The notes: a model not told the origin generated them from the letters alone. Shown: positions 12,203-24,572, numbered from the stretch's first letter. The stretch is 64,000 nucleotides of DNA from Aureobasidium sp. EXF-3400 (GCA_024195585.1 SWBL01000232.1:1-64000); one strand, 5' to 3'. Made by a program: numbers and translations.

Positions 12203-13687
12203 TCAGCGATTCTTATAATGCGATCCAAAGCATATATTCCGAAGCATATTCCTGGATTTCAGGAAGCTTGTGAGACGTACCTTGAGCTGTGTGGTCAATC
12301 GGATCAATCCGTTCTTGTCCATAGTGGCCAGATAATCCGTAACCAACCATTTGTTGCCATCCGAGTCTTGATAAAAGTGTTCATTAGGAGCGCCGCCGAG
12401 GTATCCTTGAATAATCGCATCACCACCAACATGGAGCCGGCCTTCTTCTCCTCGACTCAGCACGCGACCATCTCTGCCAACGGCGGGACAAACCTTGACC
12501 ATCGAACCCGGCATGACAGTGCCAACACTATCGAGAGTGTGATCGGTTAAAGATACGCTGCGCCAACCAAGCACACCGAATCCTTCCGCCATTGTCAAGA
12601 ACGATGATGCCCATTGAGTTTGTAACGCGTGTTGTCCCAGAGCCAACAAACCTGCTCTCACCACTCCGCCGCTCACAGAGAGACTTTCGAGAGAGCCGAG
12701 GTCTCTCTGAGATCGTGAAGGATCCTTGATCAGTTCCTCTAATTGTGGTGGTGCGCAAACAAGTCGCGTGCAGTGGTGAAGCTCAACTGCAGAGAGAGTC
12801 ATCTGTGCAGAGAAGACGGCTCCTGGAAGAACGACGGCTGCACCTCTCTTCCAGGCAACCATCACTGTTTCAAGCGTGGCACTGCTCGATGACGGGCAAG
12901 TGACCAGATATCTCTGTTGAGGAAGGATATACTGATTGACCAGCGCCGTTCGAATGTTGTGAACGGTCAGTGGGCAACCCTTTGGACGGTGTTGGGAGCT
13001 TTCCTGAGTGAAAAGGATGACCGCGACACGATTATCGGCAACAGCACGATCTTCTGGACCTAGTCTGTGTGGTTTGTCTCCCGCATCAGATGCTCGGAGT
13101 CTGTATGTTTCTTCAGGTTCGAGATTGATCCAGCCACGAAAGAAGAAGTCGACTTGCTCATGGCAGATGATCTTGCATCTGACTGAAGTTTTCAGGTCCG
13201 GGTAGAGTTCGTCAAAGTTGTACGCATCTCTGATATTGGATACCAGAACAATGCTGGTTCTCAGCATATCGAGGGGGTATGCTTGCTCTCTTCCACTGTT
13301 CACCGCCAGACTCATCGGATCTAGGGGCACGAATGTAAGCTCAAGGATGGCTGCAACCCAGAAACCAAGCGCCCACTCTGCACAACTCGGAAGGAAGGCA
13401 ACAAGGGTGTCTCCTCTTTCAACTCCGTATCCTTCCCAAACGATTGCGAGGTCTCGAGCAGCTTTCATCAATTGGCGGTAGGTCCAAGTAAGGCAGCCGC
13501 CGACAGGCTCCGCTCCAACGATACCTTTGAGATGACCCCAAGATTGATGTGTACAGATCAGAGCGATGTTGTCAGGTCCTTCATCATAACCCTCCTCGAG
13601 CTGGTGAAACATGATATCAGGACCGATCTGTGCGCCCCAGCCGCCATTGAGGATAGAAAGCCGTCTGTCATATCTTGCAGTCGTCAT
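12183..13687 (-). CDS. Truncated and diverged AMP-binding (ANL superfamily) protein
   Basis: N-terminal part of an acyl-CoA synthetase/adenylation-type enzyme, about 470 residues. Family signs are WTYRQLMKAARDLA, GVERGDTLVAFLPSCAEW, an MAEGFGVLG segment in the A5 region, and WLVTDYLATMDKNGLIRL near the end. The ATP-binding loop, normally TSGTTGxPKG, reads TQESSQHRPKG at about 227-237, so the Gly/Thr/Ser core is lost while PKG remains. The C-terminal domain of about 110 residues, which carries the catalytic Lys, is missing. The frame either runs to a stop at 12203 or splices (12281 to 12191, 89 bp intron) to a two-codon exon. No frameshift lies inside. Adenylating activity is doubtful; the substrate is unknown. 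Confidence 0.72.
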
Positions 13688-14329
13688 AAGATCTGCTCTG
13701 TGAGCGCGCGGACGAGCAACAAATCAGTGAAATGGCTTCTAATAATCTCAGAATCGAATCATACCTGTTGAATGAGAAGAGCGTTTCGTAAAGTAGAAGG
13801 TAGTAAATCGTTCTCGAGATTGTGAAACTCGGTTTACCGATGAGAGCGGGTGGAACAACGAACTCTAATAACTACTTTACGTGATTGCTATTTTGTCAAA
13901 CGGACCTGGCTCGATCACTGTAAGACTCCTTATCAAACACTACGAGACATGTGCCAAACAAACGCCAATCGCGCTGACAGACAATGAACAAGGCCAGGAC
14001 GTAAGTGTTGGGACAATCTCGAGACAGCAGCCTCCCCATGTGCTAAAGACAGTCACAGTGTAGATATAGAAATGCACAATAGCTTTGGAAAGAGGGTGGT
14101 CTCCGGAGAAAACACCATTGAAGGGTTTCTCCATGGCCAGGCTCAAGACAGGCAGGAACAGCCTGGCTTGCTCCTTCCACAACGCTCTGCATTAGCTTTG
14201 TCATCGCGCGCAGCTTCAAGACTCTTCTTCTACTCTTTCACAACACGAAGCATCATCATCTGCACACCTCTAATCTCAAAACCATCAACAAAATCCAGTT
14301 TTTTTTCTTCTTTGCAGCACCATCCCAAG
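13688..14329. other. Divergent promoter region
   Basis: Separates the AMP-binding gene (minus) from the F-box gene (plus). The stretch before 14330 is pyrimidine-rich, as in fungal leaders. An open frame beginning at 14072 runs into the F-box gene, but its extra N-terminus has no domain character. Confidence 0.5.
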
Positions 14330-14854
14330 ATGCCCGACATCAATAACCTTCCCATCGAGCTGGTCGTGGAAACCTTTTCCTACCTCGACCTCAGAGACTT
14401 GATGAGATGTATGCGCGTCAACAAATTCTTCAAAGCCATCACCGAGCACTCTGCCTTCGACAAGATATTCTTCCGCACCAAGGTCATCAAGCCTGGAGAT
14501 CCTATCGATCTCGACAAGCTCCAGATCAACCCCGCCCTCAACGAGCTGTGCTACACCTGCCGCTCTAGTATCAAAGAGGCTCAATTCCTTCGCGGCTACA
14601 CGAAACTCGACGGCAAAGACGACGTTCGCGAGCTACCTCTGATCGATTCGTCTGCCGCCAAACAGAATGCCACAGAGCCCGCCGTCACTCGCATCTTTCT
14701 CAGACCTTACGGCTACGACGGTGTGATGGTCAGGTCAGAAGATGCTTTGACTGTCCAGGATGTGATGGAAGGACTCTGCAACTACTACAAGTCAGGTCGC
14801 TCCTACGATGGGTGCCACTACTTCTTCGAAGGATTCTACAAGGCCGAGCAGTAG
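14330..14854 (+). CDS. F-box protein
   Basis: Single-exon gene, 174 residues. The N-terminus has a clear F-box at about 5-45 (LPIELVVETFSYLDLRDLMRC, then VNKFFKAI), which would bind Skp1 in an SCF ubiquitin ligase. The rest has a CYTC pair at about 71-74 and no repeat domain, so the target is unknown. MPDINN at 14330 was chosen as start because homologous F-boxes begin a few residues before the LP motif. The family is numerous and fast-changing in moulds, so no gene name is given. Confidence 0.85.
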   Translation: MPDINNLPIELVVETFSYLDLRDLMRCMRVNKFFKAITEHSAFDKIFFRTKVIKPGDPIDLDKLQINPALNELCYTCRSSIKEAQFLRGYTKLDGKDDVRELPLIDSSAAKQNATEPAVTRIFLRPYGYDGVMVRSEDALTVQDVMEGLCNYYKSGRSYDGCHYFFEGFYKAEQ

Positions 14855-15149
14855 AGCGCTGACTTTCTCGTGCTCGAGGCTCACTGGGGCTCGTAGATGT
14901 TGACTTCGTTTGTCACAGGTTGGGGTGTAAAGTCATCCACCATGGTTGAGTTATTGTCGATCCACGCTAGCTACAGGCATCAAGCATGTATTCTACACTT
15001 CGATAACATTTTGCTCCAAGAAAGTTTCCCCTTTGATTGGTTGGCTGTGAAAATAGAAGGAGGCTGTAAGTGGAGATGTGGTTCTACGTAGAGAAGAGTG
15101 CCACAATAGTACTAATACATTGTTTTACAAAGATTGCCCTAGTCATGCC

Positions 15150-17356
15150 TCACAAGCCTTCAAAGACCGGATCGAAATCCATCGCACCCCAAGTATAACC
15201 ATTATTCAAGGCTGCGACGTCGTCAGTGAAGGATTGCCAGTTGAACCACGATGCCTGTAAGGGATCGGGCGCTACAGCATTCCAGTTCTGGTTGACATCC
15301 ATGACTGGATGCATTGGTATCAGATCCATCGCCGAGGTTGTGTATGCCGATAAATCATCCACGAAGTTATCAGACGGTCCTGGTATGATCATGGGCTGCG
15401 ATGCTGGGGATCTTTCCTGGCGTTTCCTCTGCGCGACTCGCATTAACTTCTTGATTGGTTTCCATAGTGGCCCTTGAGTTCCTTCAGCAATTTGGCCGGA
15501 GAGTTCGTTAAACGAGACCAGCCCAACTGTCCATGCTCTCTCTAGAAGCTGTGGATCATACTGATCGGGATTGCACAACTCTGCCAGCAACACAGCCAAG
15601 CCGTGCCAATCTACAAAGCCTTTGATAACCCAATGCCATGGCTCAGTAGTCTCACTCAGCAAGCCTCGCTTAACTTCGAGTGCTTCCACAGCGAGGAGTA
15701 AGATGTTCAAATGTTCGGGAGGAGGCAAGGTCAACGCGGGATGCCGCTGGAGAGGCCGAACTGCGTACAACTGTGCGCACCTAAGGAGGACCTTGGTGAA
15801 ACTGACGCAAGCAAAGCGGAATATACCATTGTCCGGTATGCGTGCTATGACATCCTCTTCGAAGGTACGCTCAAGCCGTGCAATCGCTTCCTGTCTCACA
15901 GTCCATGAACTCTGCATCGGTGTAGGTGGTAATTCTGCTTCGCCTGGTAAGACCCAGTTCAGCTCTCTTAAGAGCGGGTTGCTGTGGCAGTGGATATTGT
16001 AGAAGACCATGCTGATTGGTGTATCAGCGCTTAGCGAGATGACAGGTGTTTCTAGCGCAAAGTCCGAATCAACACAATGGGTCGGACGTTTGGTTGTCCA
16101 TCCTCTCTGAACAATCATCAGATCACTTCCTCGATCCATAGCGCCTTGATAATCTAGTGCTATTAATGTATACCATGTACGACGACGCACTTCAGCTTGG
16201 CCCCAAGGCAGCCTGTTGTAGGATTCTTCGCGGTGTAGTTGCAACGATTGAGCTATTCTGACTGCCAGCGATATCAACATCCAGCTCTGTTGATCATCCT
16301 GATGTGACCTTACAGCCGCCTGCCAGTATGTTAGCCAAGTGGTCTCAAACTTTGATGCCTGACTCACTATATACAGCAACAGTGCCTGCAAGGTCACTAA
16401 GCTTGGTCTTTTGACAAGCTCAACCTGCGCAAGGCATTGGAAGGTTGCTTGCTGCCACTCATTCCTTAGGTCTTCTCTTTTTTTGTTGAAAACAAATAAG
16501 CAATGAGAATTGCTGATGCTGCAGATGCAAGCATAGAAAGCACTTGCAATCAGAGCTTGAGTGGCTGGGCTATCTGGTGGATGACCGAGGTATGGCTCCT
16601 TTGCTGTCAAGAGCTTCTCGAAACTGGGTAGGTGAACAAATTTCAGAATATAATCGACGTTCCGTCGAAATATCTTGATGTATTCCAATACATCGCTGTT
16701 TGTGACGACAGGAGCGACAACTGACTGTGAAGTGAAAATCATATCTCCAGGCGTGCCACTACTATCTGTAGGTACATAAGGTGGGCTCGAGTCAATGTCT
16801 TCGTCATGGTCATCATCGTCGTCCTCGTTGTCGAGTACTGTGTGAATATCATTAAGTTCGTGAGCCAGTTGAGTCCAGAGTGTTGACCCCAGTGGCCATT
16901 TGGTGATATCTGGGGTGGCCTCGCGCGAGTCGAAAGGTTGTTGCTTGGTTGAGGAGGGGTTCGGGAAAGTCGATGTTTGAGTGTCGCTGTCTGTGCACGC
17001 CTTGTGTGGCACAGAGTCAAGATTGGGATTATCTGGTAGCAAGCCAGAATTGAGAGACTGAACAAGGCCTTCCAGGCGGTTGATTCTGTTGCGTAGTTCT
17101 GAATTTATGCCCTTGCGACCTCCATTCCTCCCACGCGGCAATCTGGCGCGAACAACAGGCACACACTCTTTCTGTGCGGCAACACAATTTGAACAAGGAT
17201 TTTGTTTATCACATTTGATTTTGCCTAGGAGGAATCAGACAAATGGCTTTGAAGCATTTGTTAAAGCGACTCACGCTTCCTGCACAAGGTGCACGACAGA
17301 GGCACGGCCGCCGGGGATTGAGTAGCGGCAGGCCGTGTCACTGTCGGGCCTTCCAT
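15150..17356 (-). CDS. Zn2Cys6 transcription factor with fungal-specific domain
   Basis: Exons 17356-17275 and 17224-15150 give 718 residues. The 50 bp intron splits the zinc cluster: the first exon ends SCTLCRKR and the second begins KIKCDKQNPCSNC, together C-x2-C-x6-C-x5-C-x2-C-x6-C at about residues 22-48. A short coiled-coil-like segment follows (LRNRINRLEGLVQSL), then an acidic region. The middle-homology region spans about 190-480, with WMLISLAVRIAQSLQLHREE and EVRRRTWYTLIALDYQGAMDRG. The target genes cannot be told from sequence. It converges on the F-box gene and is divergent from the TMEM135-like gene. Confidence 0.9.
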
Positions 17357-17872
17357 GTCGCTGATGGCAAAAAGTGTTGGTTGGATCAGGTGTCGCTCTC
17401 GCGATCAGGTATCATGGGTTGCTCAAGCGAAGGCTTCAGGCAGCGACTACTCGTATGCAACATGCAGCATCATAGACTGCAAAAGCATAATTCGTGCGCA
17501 CAGACGTTGCATCCTAGGGAAAGAGCGTCCAAGGGTCTAGCATGTGATTGGCAGCAAGGGCAGCCAACATCAAGTCATTTCCCAGGCTCACAACAACAGC
17601 AAGGCTTCCAGCGGTTTCCTCAACGATCAAGATTGGTTTGCTCGGCAGTGTTATTCGACTGGATGCGAAAGTTTGCCGAACATGGTTTTCCGATCAAGAG
17701 AGTCGTTGGACCCCTGACCAGACGGAAATGTCAACAGTCAACCTCGGCTTCTCCACAGCGCGTCTCGTGGGCTTGATGGAGCAGAAGCTTGTTTTGTTCA
17801 AGTGTCCGCTCTCTCATCCCCGTCACCCTTTGTTGAAATCCATGATCTTTGTGAAGGCGACAGTGTTCGATC
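17357..17872. other. Divergent promoter region
   Basis: Separates the Zn2Cys6 regulator (minus) from the TMEM135-like gene (plus). Several plus-strand open frames overlap it but look non-coding in composition. Confidence 0.5.
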
Positions 17873-19548
17873 ATGGTGCAGTCGGCCCCTTCGTCAGCGG
17901 CCAGCTCCGCTTCTAATGGCAGCCGGCAGAAGCTGGATCCTGTCACACGCAATGCGCTTCGCTACACCATCAGTGCGAAAGAATATGAACTACTGCATCA
18001 ATACCTAGCTTCACGCGCCCCCTCGGTCGAGAAGCGTGCTCTTCCACCGCGCAAGTACGAGGCTATAGTACAAACCAATCATGATGCCAGTGTCTCAACG
18101 GTACGAGCCAGTCTGCGCGTCTTTGCCATGACCTACGCCGCCCTCAAAGGATGGGATGTCATTTCGCGCAGACTACGGCCCTCCAAGTAAGACAGTCTAC
18201 CTCAAGTACTTTAACACAGCACTGACTTAGATCGAATAGTCCAACTACCAGAAACACAAGCCCCAAAGCATCCAACCTGCGCCTGTCAGCCTCGTTGTCT
18301 CTTATCCTTCTCTTCCACCGTTTACTATATCGCTTCTTCCTCCGTCTTCGTGCTTCTTTGCTTGAACCCTCGGCTCGTCCCTTCCGCCGTCGCAACCCTC
18401 GCATCAGTCTTGGTTTGACATCACGATACACACCTGCCGTAGGCGCAGCACTGTCCGGACTCTTCCTGGGCGTGTGCCCTGCCTCTCAGCTGCGCATCAG
18501 CGTCGCCATCTACGCCTTCAGCCGTTCGCTTGAGTTTGCCTACAATGCGGCAGAAGAGAAGGGTATCTGGGGCAAGAGAGGCAAGCCGGATTGGGTGGGA
18601 AGCTGGATGCTTATGCCATTTGCTTGTGGTCAACTTCTACACGCTTTCGTCTTCGATCGAGACTGCTTTCCTACAAACTACGGCAGCTTTATTCTAAAAC
18701 GCAGTCCCGAATACATTCAACAACGTCCCTCAACGTACCCTGCCGACAAGTCCTGGCCTGCCACATCCGACATCGTCGATGGTCTGGCTGAGATCTCGCG
18801 CCTCCGTTGGCCATCCTTTGTCTCTCCCATTCTCTTCCCTGCAGCCAAACAACATCTACCTGCATCCATATCGCATCTCTCGCCTATCACTGCTCCGGCA
18901 CATCCGGCCATCACGAATACCTCCTGTGCTCTCTTACACCCTCACGACCCGTCATGCATGCGAACATATATCAAATACTTCATCGCCGCTTTTCCTTCCA
19001 CCGCCCGCTTCTTCACCGTCATCTACGCCGTCTTCGCCCTCATATCATACAAGTCCTTTGTTCAAAATCCTATGCAACAGCTCAACCGTCTGGCTGCAAA
19101 AATTTTACGCATGTCTTTATTCATCACCGGATCCATCGGCACAGCATGGGGAAGCATTTGTCTGTTTGCAACATACCTCCCTCGCAACACTCTGGCCACG
19201 CAACGCTGGTTCCTCAGTGATTTCTTGGGCGGTCTCTGGGCTTTTGTCGCGAGAAGAGGTCAACGTAGCAGTTTCATCTACTCTGCACGTATGAGTCTTG
19301 ATTCGTTCTGGAAAGTCGGCGTCAAGAGGGGTTGGTGGAAGGGCGTAAAAGGTGGAGATGTCATGCTTTTTGCCACTAGTCTGGCGCTCATCAATGCCTT
19401 GTATGAGACACAACCTAAGGCTGTCAGAGGTGCTATGATTCGCAAGGGTATGGGCGTGCTGAGGGGCGAGGGATGGGTTGACCGTGCGGTGGCTCAAGAA
19501 GATCAGAACAAGCTGACACCAGAATCTGAAGTCAAGAAGGAAGAGTAG
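17873..19548 (+). CDS. TMEM135-like integral membrane protein
   Basis: Exons 17873-18186 and 18231-19548 give 543 residues. A hydrophilic N-terminus of about 100 residues is followed by hydrophobic segments (SLSLILLFHRLLYRFFLRL, AALSGLFLGVCPASQLRI, FFTVIYAVFALISYKSFV, LFITGSIGTAWGSICLFATY). The central run CALLHPHDPSCMRTYIKYF is the His/Cys-containing signature of fungal relatives of TMEM135 and peroxisomal PMP24-like proteins. In animals TMEM135 acts at peroxisomes and mitochondria; a similar organelle role here is inference. The C-terminal tail is acidic and basic (QEDQNKLTPESEVKKEE). The 44 bp intron removes a stop and restores SKSNSP. Confidence 0.78.
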
Positions 19549-20357
19549 AGGTTGTGTCTTTTGCTGCTGCACCACTAGGTGGAAACGAAATTATGAATTT
19601 GAGCCATAAAAAGATGAGGGGTTGTACGATGAATTTTTTGTGTATGATAAGTATCGGTTCGGTTACATCTCTTGGTTATAATGTTTTTCCCCTGCCACCC
19701 CTTCACCCAGGCTAGTTGTTCCTTGCTTCCGTTGGCATTCTTCTGGTATGGAGCACTGTCAAAATCTTCTTAAACCACACCTGATAAAGATTTTCCTCCA
19801 TGGTTGTTTTACTCCAATATGAGGTATAGAAGTGCACAATACTTCTAATAACAAGCACAAACTTATTAGCTCTCAGTAGATAAGCCCTGCTTTCGAGAAC
19901 AACTGTGCTTTCTCACAGTGTATACTCTGCTCTTTGCTACAGTCGAAGTGAAATGGGGCCAATAGACCTTAGTTCCATGGTAGAAGGGGTAATAGGGTAT
20001 ACACGCGACACACCTTGCTGCACCAATTTCTCACAATGTAACACCAAATCTGAACTGTGATTAATACTCTCTACTGGGATACTGAATAAATCAAAATTTC
20101 CAGCACATGATCGTCTCAACGCAATTGAAATCATGCCCGAATGCTCAAAAACATTGCTAAGAGGGAAACCCTGCTGCTATGACGTTTGCCGCGGCTATCA
20201 CTATCACCTGTCAATACCTCTTCAAGACACCTTACTCTTCACACCTCCTTCATTTTCCCGCCATACACTGACGATCTGTCTAGCCGCTGCAATACATACA
20301 GCAGCCACAACAACCGACCATAGACAAGACACAGAACTAGACTAGTTAGTAATCATT
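19549..20357. other. Intergenic with one copy of a dispersed repeat
   Basis: About 800 bp of AT-richer DNA without a gene. It includes the element at 19862-19955, which resembles 26411-26503. Confidence 0.5.
19862..19955 (+). repeat. Short dispersed repeat, copy A
   Basis: About 94 bp, alignable by eye to 26411-26503 with roughly three-quarters identity. Both share TGCTTTCGA, then AACAA, then TGTGC and TTTCT blocks in the same order, ending in a CTCTTTG block. Neither copy lies in a coding frame. Source unknown. Confidence 0.55.
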
Positions 20358-21486
20358 ATGCGCATCAGGATTCGCGGTCCTTCGGGCATGTCCCAAGTCA
20401 ACATGGCAGAGACGGCAACATGGGGAGAACTCAAGCACGAAATGTCCACGAAGACATCAGTCGCGGATTTTGATGTCAAATACGGTTACCCACCTCAAAA
20501 CCTAGACACGACGAGCATCGACAACGAGACCAAATTGGCTGATGTTGGCATCAAACTCGATGGCGAACAACTCATCATCTTGCCACGCGATGTTCAGCAA
20601 TCATTACATAATCCTATGTCTGGCCATGTCGACCCTCAAAATCACGGTACCTTGCCTTCTTTGAAGAACATCAAGCCTCCTCAGCACAGCCCTGGCGATT
20701 TCCCTTCTGGCCAGACGAGAGGAGAGCAAGCCGCGCCACTCTCTCTGCAGAGAAAACCGAACGATGTGGAAAGCGACCCACCTGAGGTTCCAGTGCCTGG
20801 TCTAGAAGGAGTCCTTGTTCTTCGTGTGATGCCAGACGACAACAGCTGCATGTTCAGAGCTTTAGGAAGCGCTGTCTTGGGTGATGCGCTGGATGCCATG
20901 AACGAGGTTTGTCACAACAGACAATAACTACCATACTCTCAGCTAATCGAGTGAACAGTTGCGCTCCATGGTGGCTCAGACAATCCAGTCAAATCCGGAT
21001 CTTTACACTGCCGGCATGCTCGAGAAAGCACCCGACGACTACTGCCGCTGGATCCAACGCGAAGATTCTTGGGGCGGCGGTATTGAGCTTGCCATCCTTT
21101 CTCAGCAATTCGACATCGAGATCTGCAGCATCAACGTTCAAGACTTGCGAATCGATCGCTTCAACGAAGGCAAGCCAAGACGTTGCATCCTGATCTATTC
21201 TGGCATCCACTACGATGTTGTCGCTGTCTCGCCTGGTCCTGGTACCAGTCCTGAATTTGATAGGAAAATCTTCGAGGTCGCTCAGATCGAGGGCATGGAA
21301 GGCGAGGATGGTGGAGCTCTACAAGCTGCTAGAGAGCTATGCCAGATTCTGCAGCAGAGGCACTACTTTACTGACACCCATGGTTTCACTATCAAGTGCA
21401 ACATCTGCGGCTGGACTGGCAAGGGAGAGAAGGGTGCTACAGAGCACGCAAAGCAGACAGGACATATGGATTTTGGCGAAGCATAA
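20358..21486 (+). CDS. OTU1: Ubiquitin thioesterase OTU1 (YOD1 family)
   Basis: Deubiquitinase that works with Cdc48/p97 in ER-associated degradation. Exons 20358-20906 and 20959-21486 give 358 residues. An N-terminal ubiquitin-like (UBX-like) fold covers about 1-78 and begins MRIRIRGPSGMSQVNM. A Pro-rich linker precedes the OTU domain (about 150-280), with catalytic Cys164 in DDNSCMFRA and His267 in GIHYDVV. A C-terminal C2H2 finger follows (CNICGWTGKGEKGATEHAKQ, closing with TGH). The 52 bp intron lies inside the OTU domain after DAMNE. Length and domain order match the family. Confidence 0.95.
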
Positions 21487-21574
21487 AAGAGCATACTTTA
21501 ATCATGGACATAACATAGCATAGTTTTTGGTGGCTTATCTACGGTTTGTAGGGATATGCAAGCATCAACCAACA

Positions 21575-22409
21575 TTACTTGGCTTTCCATCGTACCTTGC
21601 TGACCCAAATTGCCCATTTCTGGACATCATCTCTTTCCAACAATAGTTCAATGCTATACCACTCCTTGGCCAACTCTTCGTTTGTCGCAAGTCGATGCAC
21701 GAAGCTGTGACAAGCTCTGCACAGCCAAGCGACTTTGTTCAACTCCCAGCTAGCATGCCAGCCACGCTTGACAACCTTTGCATGCACAGCCCTCGGAATC
21801 AAATGATGATAAGTAAGAGGAAGATGTTCCCTCTCGCAAATCTCACACTCGGTGGCTCGACTGGAGGGCGCAAATTCTGGCGGTGCAGTGGTTCTACTCG
21901 TGATGTACGATGTGAAAACAGGCTCGAGCAGTCGTGGCAGATCCGTGGGATCGGATAATAGACCGTAAGAGGTCAATGAATCTGATACGGAGAGCGGCAT
22001 TGGTTGCAGCAAGTCCTCGTAGATGTCTGAATCCAGAGGCACGCTATACTTTTCAGCCAGCTGAGTATCGTTTTGAACGTCACTGTATGATATGGTTCGC
22101 AGATCATCAGGCAAGGAAGGAAACATCTCAGAAGCGAGATACTTTGATTCATGTCAGCATAAAGACATAAAATAGATTGATGACATGCAAATCTGGACAT
22201 ACTTCTATCGTCTCACCCAAATCAGCAGCCAGAGCATCGTTGTTCTCTTGATCTTGGTCTGGTTTGCTCACAGGTTTGATCTCATTCTTGCGGCCCTTGG
22301 TGGCTTTCTTTTTCTTCTTGTCTGCAGTGCCAGAAAGTCTTGAAATCAACAATTCGGAGACACAGTCACGAAAATCTTCGTAATTGGCAGTCTCATCTTC
22401 GGCGATCAT
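21575..22409 (-). CDS. HNH-domain protein, uncharacterised fungal family
   Basis: Exons 22409-22203 and 22141-21575 give 257 residues. The N-terminal third is polar with a Lys run (ADKKKKKATKGRKN). The C-terminal half holds an HNH-nuclease-like zinc motif: CEICEREHLPLTYHHLIPR, then CRACHSFVHRL, with two CxxC pairs and the HH pair in the expected order. This is the pattern of HNH nucleases, so nucleic-acid cleavage or binding is possible, but no substrate is known to me. A nuclear role is suggested only by the basic run. Its start faces the glucosidase II beta gene across about 240 bp. Confidence 0.75.
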
Positions 22410-22650
22410 GAATTGGATAGGTTTCTTTGGTTGCGAAGTTGCAGTGGCAAGATGGAGAGTGGTATAGAAACATCACAAAAGTGTGGGGAGGATGATGATG
22501 CTGCGCCGATAAGAGAAGCGATAAGCGCACGGATAACGGGGATGGATGGTAAAGGTGTCGCTTTGGGGTTTGGGCATGCTAAGCAAGCATCAAGCAACTA
22601 GCTCGAGGGTTGTCTTATTGTGTCCTGAACTTTTGCTGTAGACATTCAAG

Positions 22651-24456
22651 ATGAAGGCAGCTGGAGCGTGGTTCATTGCAGCCGCATCGATTGCATCCGC
22701 CGCTTCAGAGCCCTCACGGCCTCGTGGTGTCGGCCCTGAGTGTAAGTTTACCATTATAGCTTTCTGAATCGCACTCAAATTGACACCACCTTTTCTTGTT
22801 TCCAGTTGCAAAGTTCTACAAGGATGCTGAATCATTCACTTGCATTTCAAATCCTTCCATCAAGATTCCTTTCTCTCAGGTCAACGACGACTACTGTGAC
22901 TGCCCTGATGGCTCCGATGAGCCTGGCACTTCGGCCTGCTCCTACCTCTCCCCGCTTTCGCCTTCGACTCTCTCCGATACCACCAACAAGGACCAAATAA
23001 ACTCTACACAAGTCTTGCCTGGATTCTACTGCAAGAACAAGGGTCATCAGCCTAGCTACGTGCCATACACGAGCGTCAACGACGGCTTCTGCGACTACGA
23101 TCTATGCTGTGATGGCAGCGAAGAGTGGCAAGGAGTCGGTGGTGTCAAGTGCCAAAACAAGTGCGATGAGATTGGCAAGGAGTGGAGAAAAAAGACCGAG
23201 TCGCGCCAGCGTGCTCTCAACAACGCCAACAAGAAGAGAAAGGAATACACCAGCGAGGCTCAGCGCCTGAGAAAGGAGGTTGAAGACAGAATCAAGACTC
23301 TCCAGACCCAACTTGCCGCTTCTGAGATGCACGTCACCGATATGGAGAAAGAGTTGGCTGAAGTCGAGCGTCGTGAGAAGGGCAAGATTGTCAAGGGCCA
23401 GGGTGCCAAGCAGGGCAAGATGGGCGTGCTTGTCGGCCTTGCAAAGCAGAGAACTGAGGAGCTGAGAGACCATCTCGTTCGTGTTCGTCAGGAGCGTGAT
23501 ACCTCAAAGGATCGTGTTAAGGAGCTCGAGGCTATTCTTTCGACTTTCAAGGAGGAGTACAACCCCAACTTCAACGACGAAGGCGTCAAGAGAGCTGTTC
23601 GTGCCTGGGAAGACTATGCTGCTCGCGACAAGAGTGGTGATGACACTTCGGCACATGACAGAGACCTCGAGGAGATCACCAAGACTGACAAGGACAATGG
23701 CCTCGACTGGGACTCATACCTCGAGGCCGATGGTGACGACGTTGAAGTTTGTAAGTCATGTCTTCTGCGCATCTTCAAAACTCCTGCTAACAGCATTCAG
23801 TGTACGAGATTGAGAACTACCTTCCCAAGCCTCTTCGTGATTGGGTTGACCAGAAGCTGCGCGACCTTCGTGTTGTGCTGATCGAGAATGGCATCCTTGC
23901 TGATCTTTCTGCGGAAGGTGGCGAGTCGGCTGCCGTGAATGATGCAAAGAACCGCCTCAAGTCTGCCCAAGACGCTGTCAACTCGCAACGCAGAGACCTC
24001 GATTCTCACAACGAGGACTTGAACAAGGAGTACGGTCCTGATGGTGTCTTCCGCGCTCTCAAGGGCCAATGCATCTCCGTTGATTCGGGAGAATACACTT
24101 ACGAACTCTGCTTCATGGAGCACACCACTCAAAAGTCCAAGAAGGGCGGCAGCAACACACGCATGGGCAACTTTGTCCGCTTCGACAAGATCACTGTCGA
24201 CGAAGAAGTTTCTGCTGATGGCAAGGGTCTCGGCTCTGGCGAGCGTATTACTATGAAACACGAGAACGGTCAACACTGCTGGAACGGACCTAATCGTAGC
24301 ACAACCGTCGTTCTGGCCTGTGCCGAGAAAAACGAGATCTGGAAGGTCTTTGAGGAGGAAAAGTGTGTCTATCGTATGGAGGTTGGCACGCCTGCTGTCT
24401 GCGAGGCTCTTCAAAAGGCAGAAGTTGTCAAAGATGAGTTGTGGAAGTTTGCATGA
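22651..24456 (+). CDS. Glucosidase II beta subunit (PRKCSH family)
   Basis: Regulatory subunit of ER glucosidase II, which trims glucose from N-glycans on folding proteins. Exons 22651-22741, 22806-23750 and 23801-24456 give 563 residues. A signal peptide (MKAAGAWFIAAASIASAAS) comes first. Two LDL-receptor-A-like Cys repeats follow, with VNDDYCDCPDGSDEPGT and VNDGFCDYDLCCDGSEEW at about 40-130. A long coiled coil spans about 145-280, then an acidic part. The C-terminal mannose-6-phosphate-receptor-homology domain (about 430-555) has GQHCWNGPNRSTTVVLAC and EEKCVYRMEVGTPAVC. The protein ends LWKFA, with no HDEL-type ER-retention signal, so retention would depend on the alpha subunit. Confidence 0.94.
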
Positions 24457-24572
24457 TAAAACATGGATACATATCTTGTTGTTATAGAGTGCCATAAAAG
24501 AACGTTTTGCTCTGTAGCCATTTCGCCTGGCATATTCCTATTGCGTGACCTCTCGATTCACTACAGGATGTC

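Noticed and set aside
12183..17356. Possible secondary-metabolite cluster (AMP-binding protein plus Zn2Cys6 regulator)
   Set aside because: No PKS, NRPS, terpene synthase or tailoring enzyme lies nearby, and the AMP-binding protein appears inactive.
17243..17776. Plus-strand open frame of 177 codons across the Zn2Cys6 5' end and promoter
   Set aside because: It runs antisense through a zinc-cluster exon and intron and has no domain.
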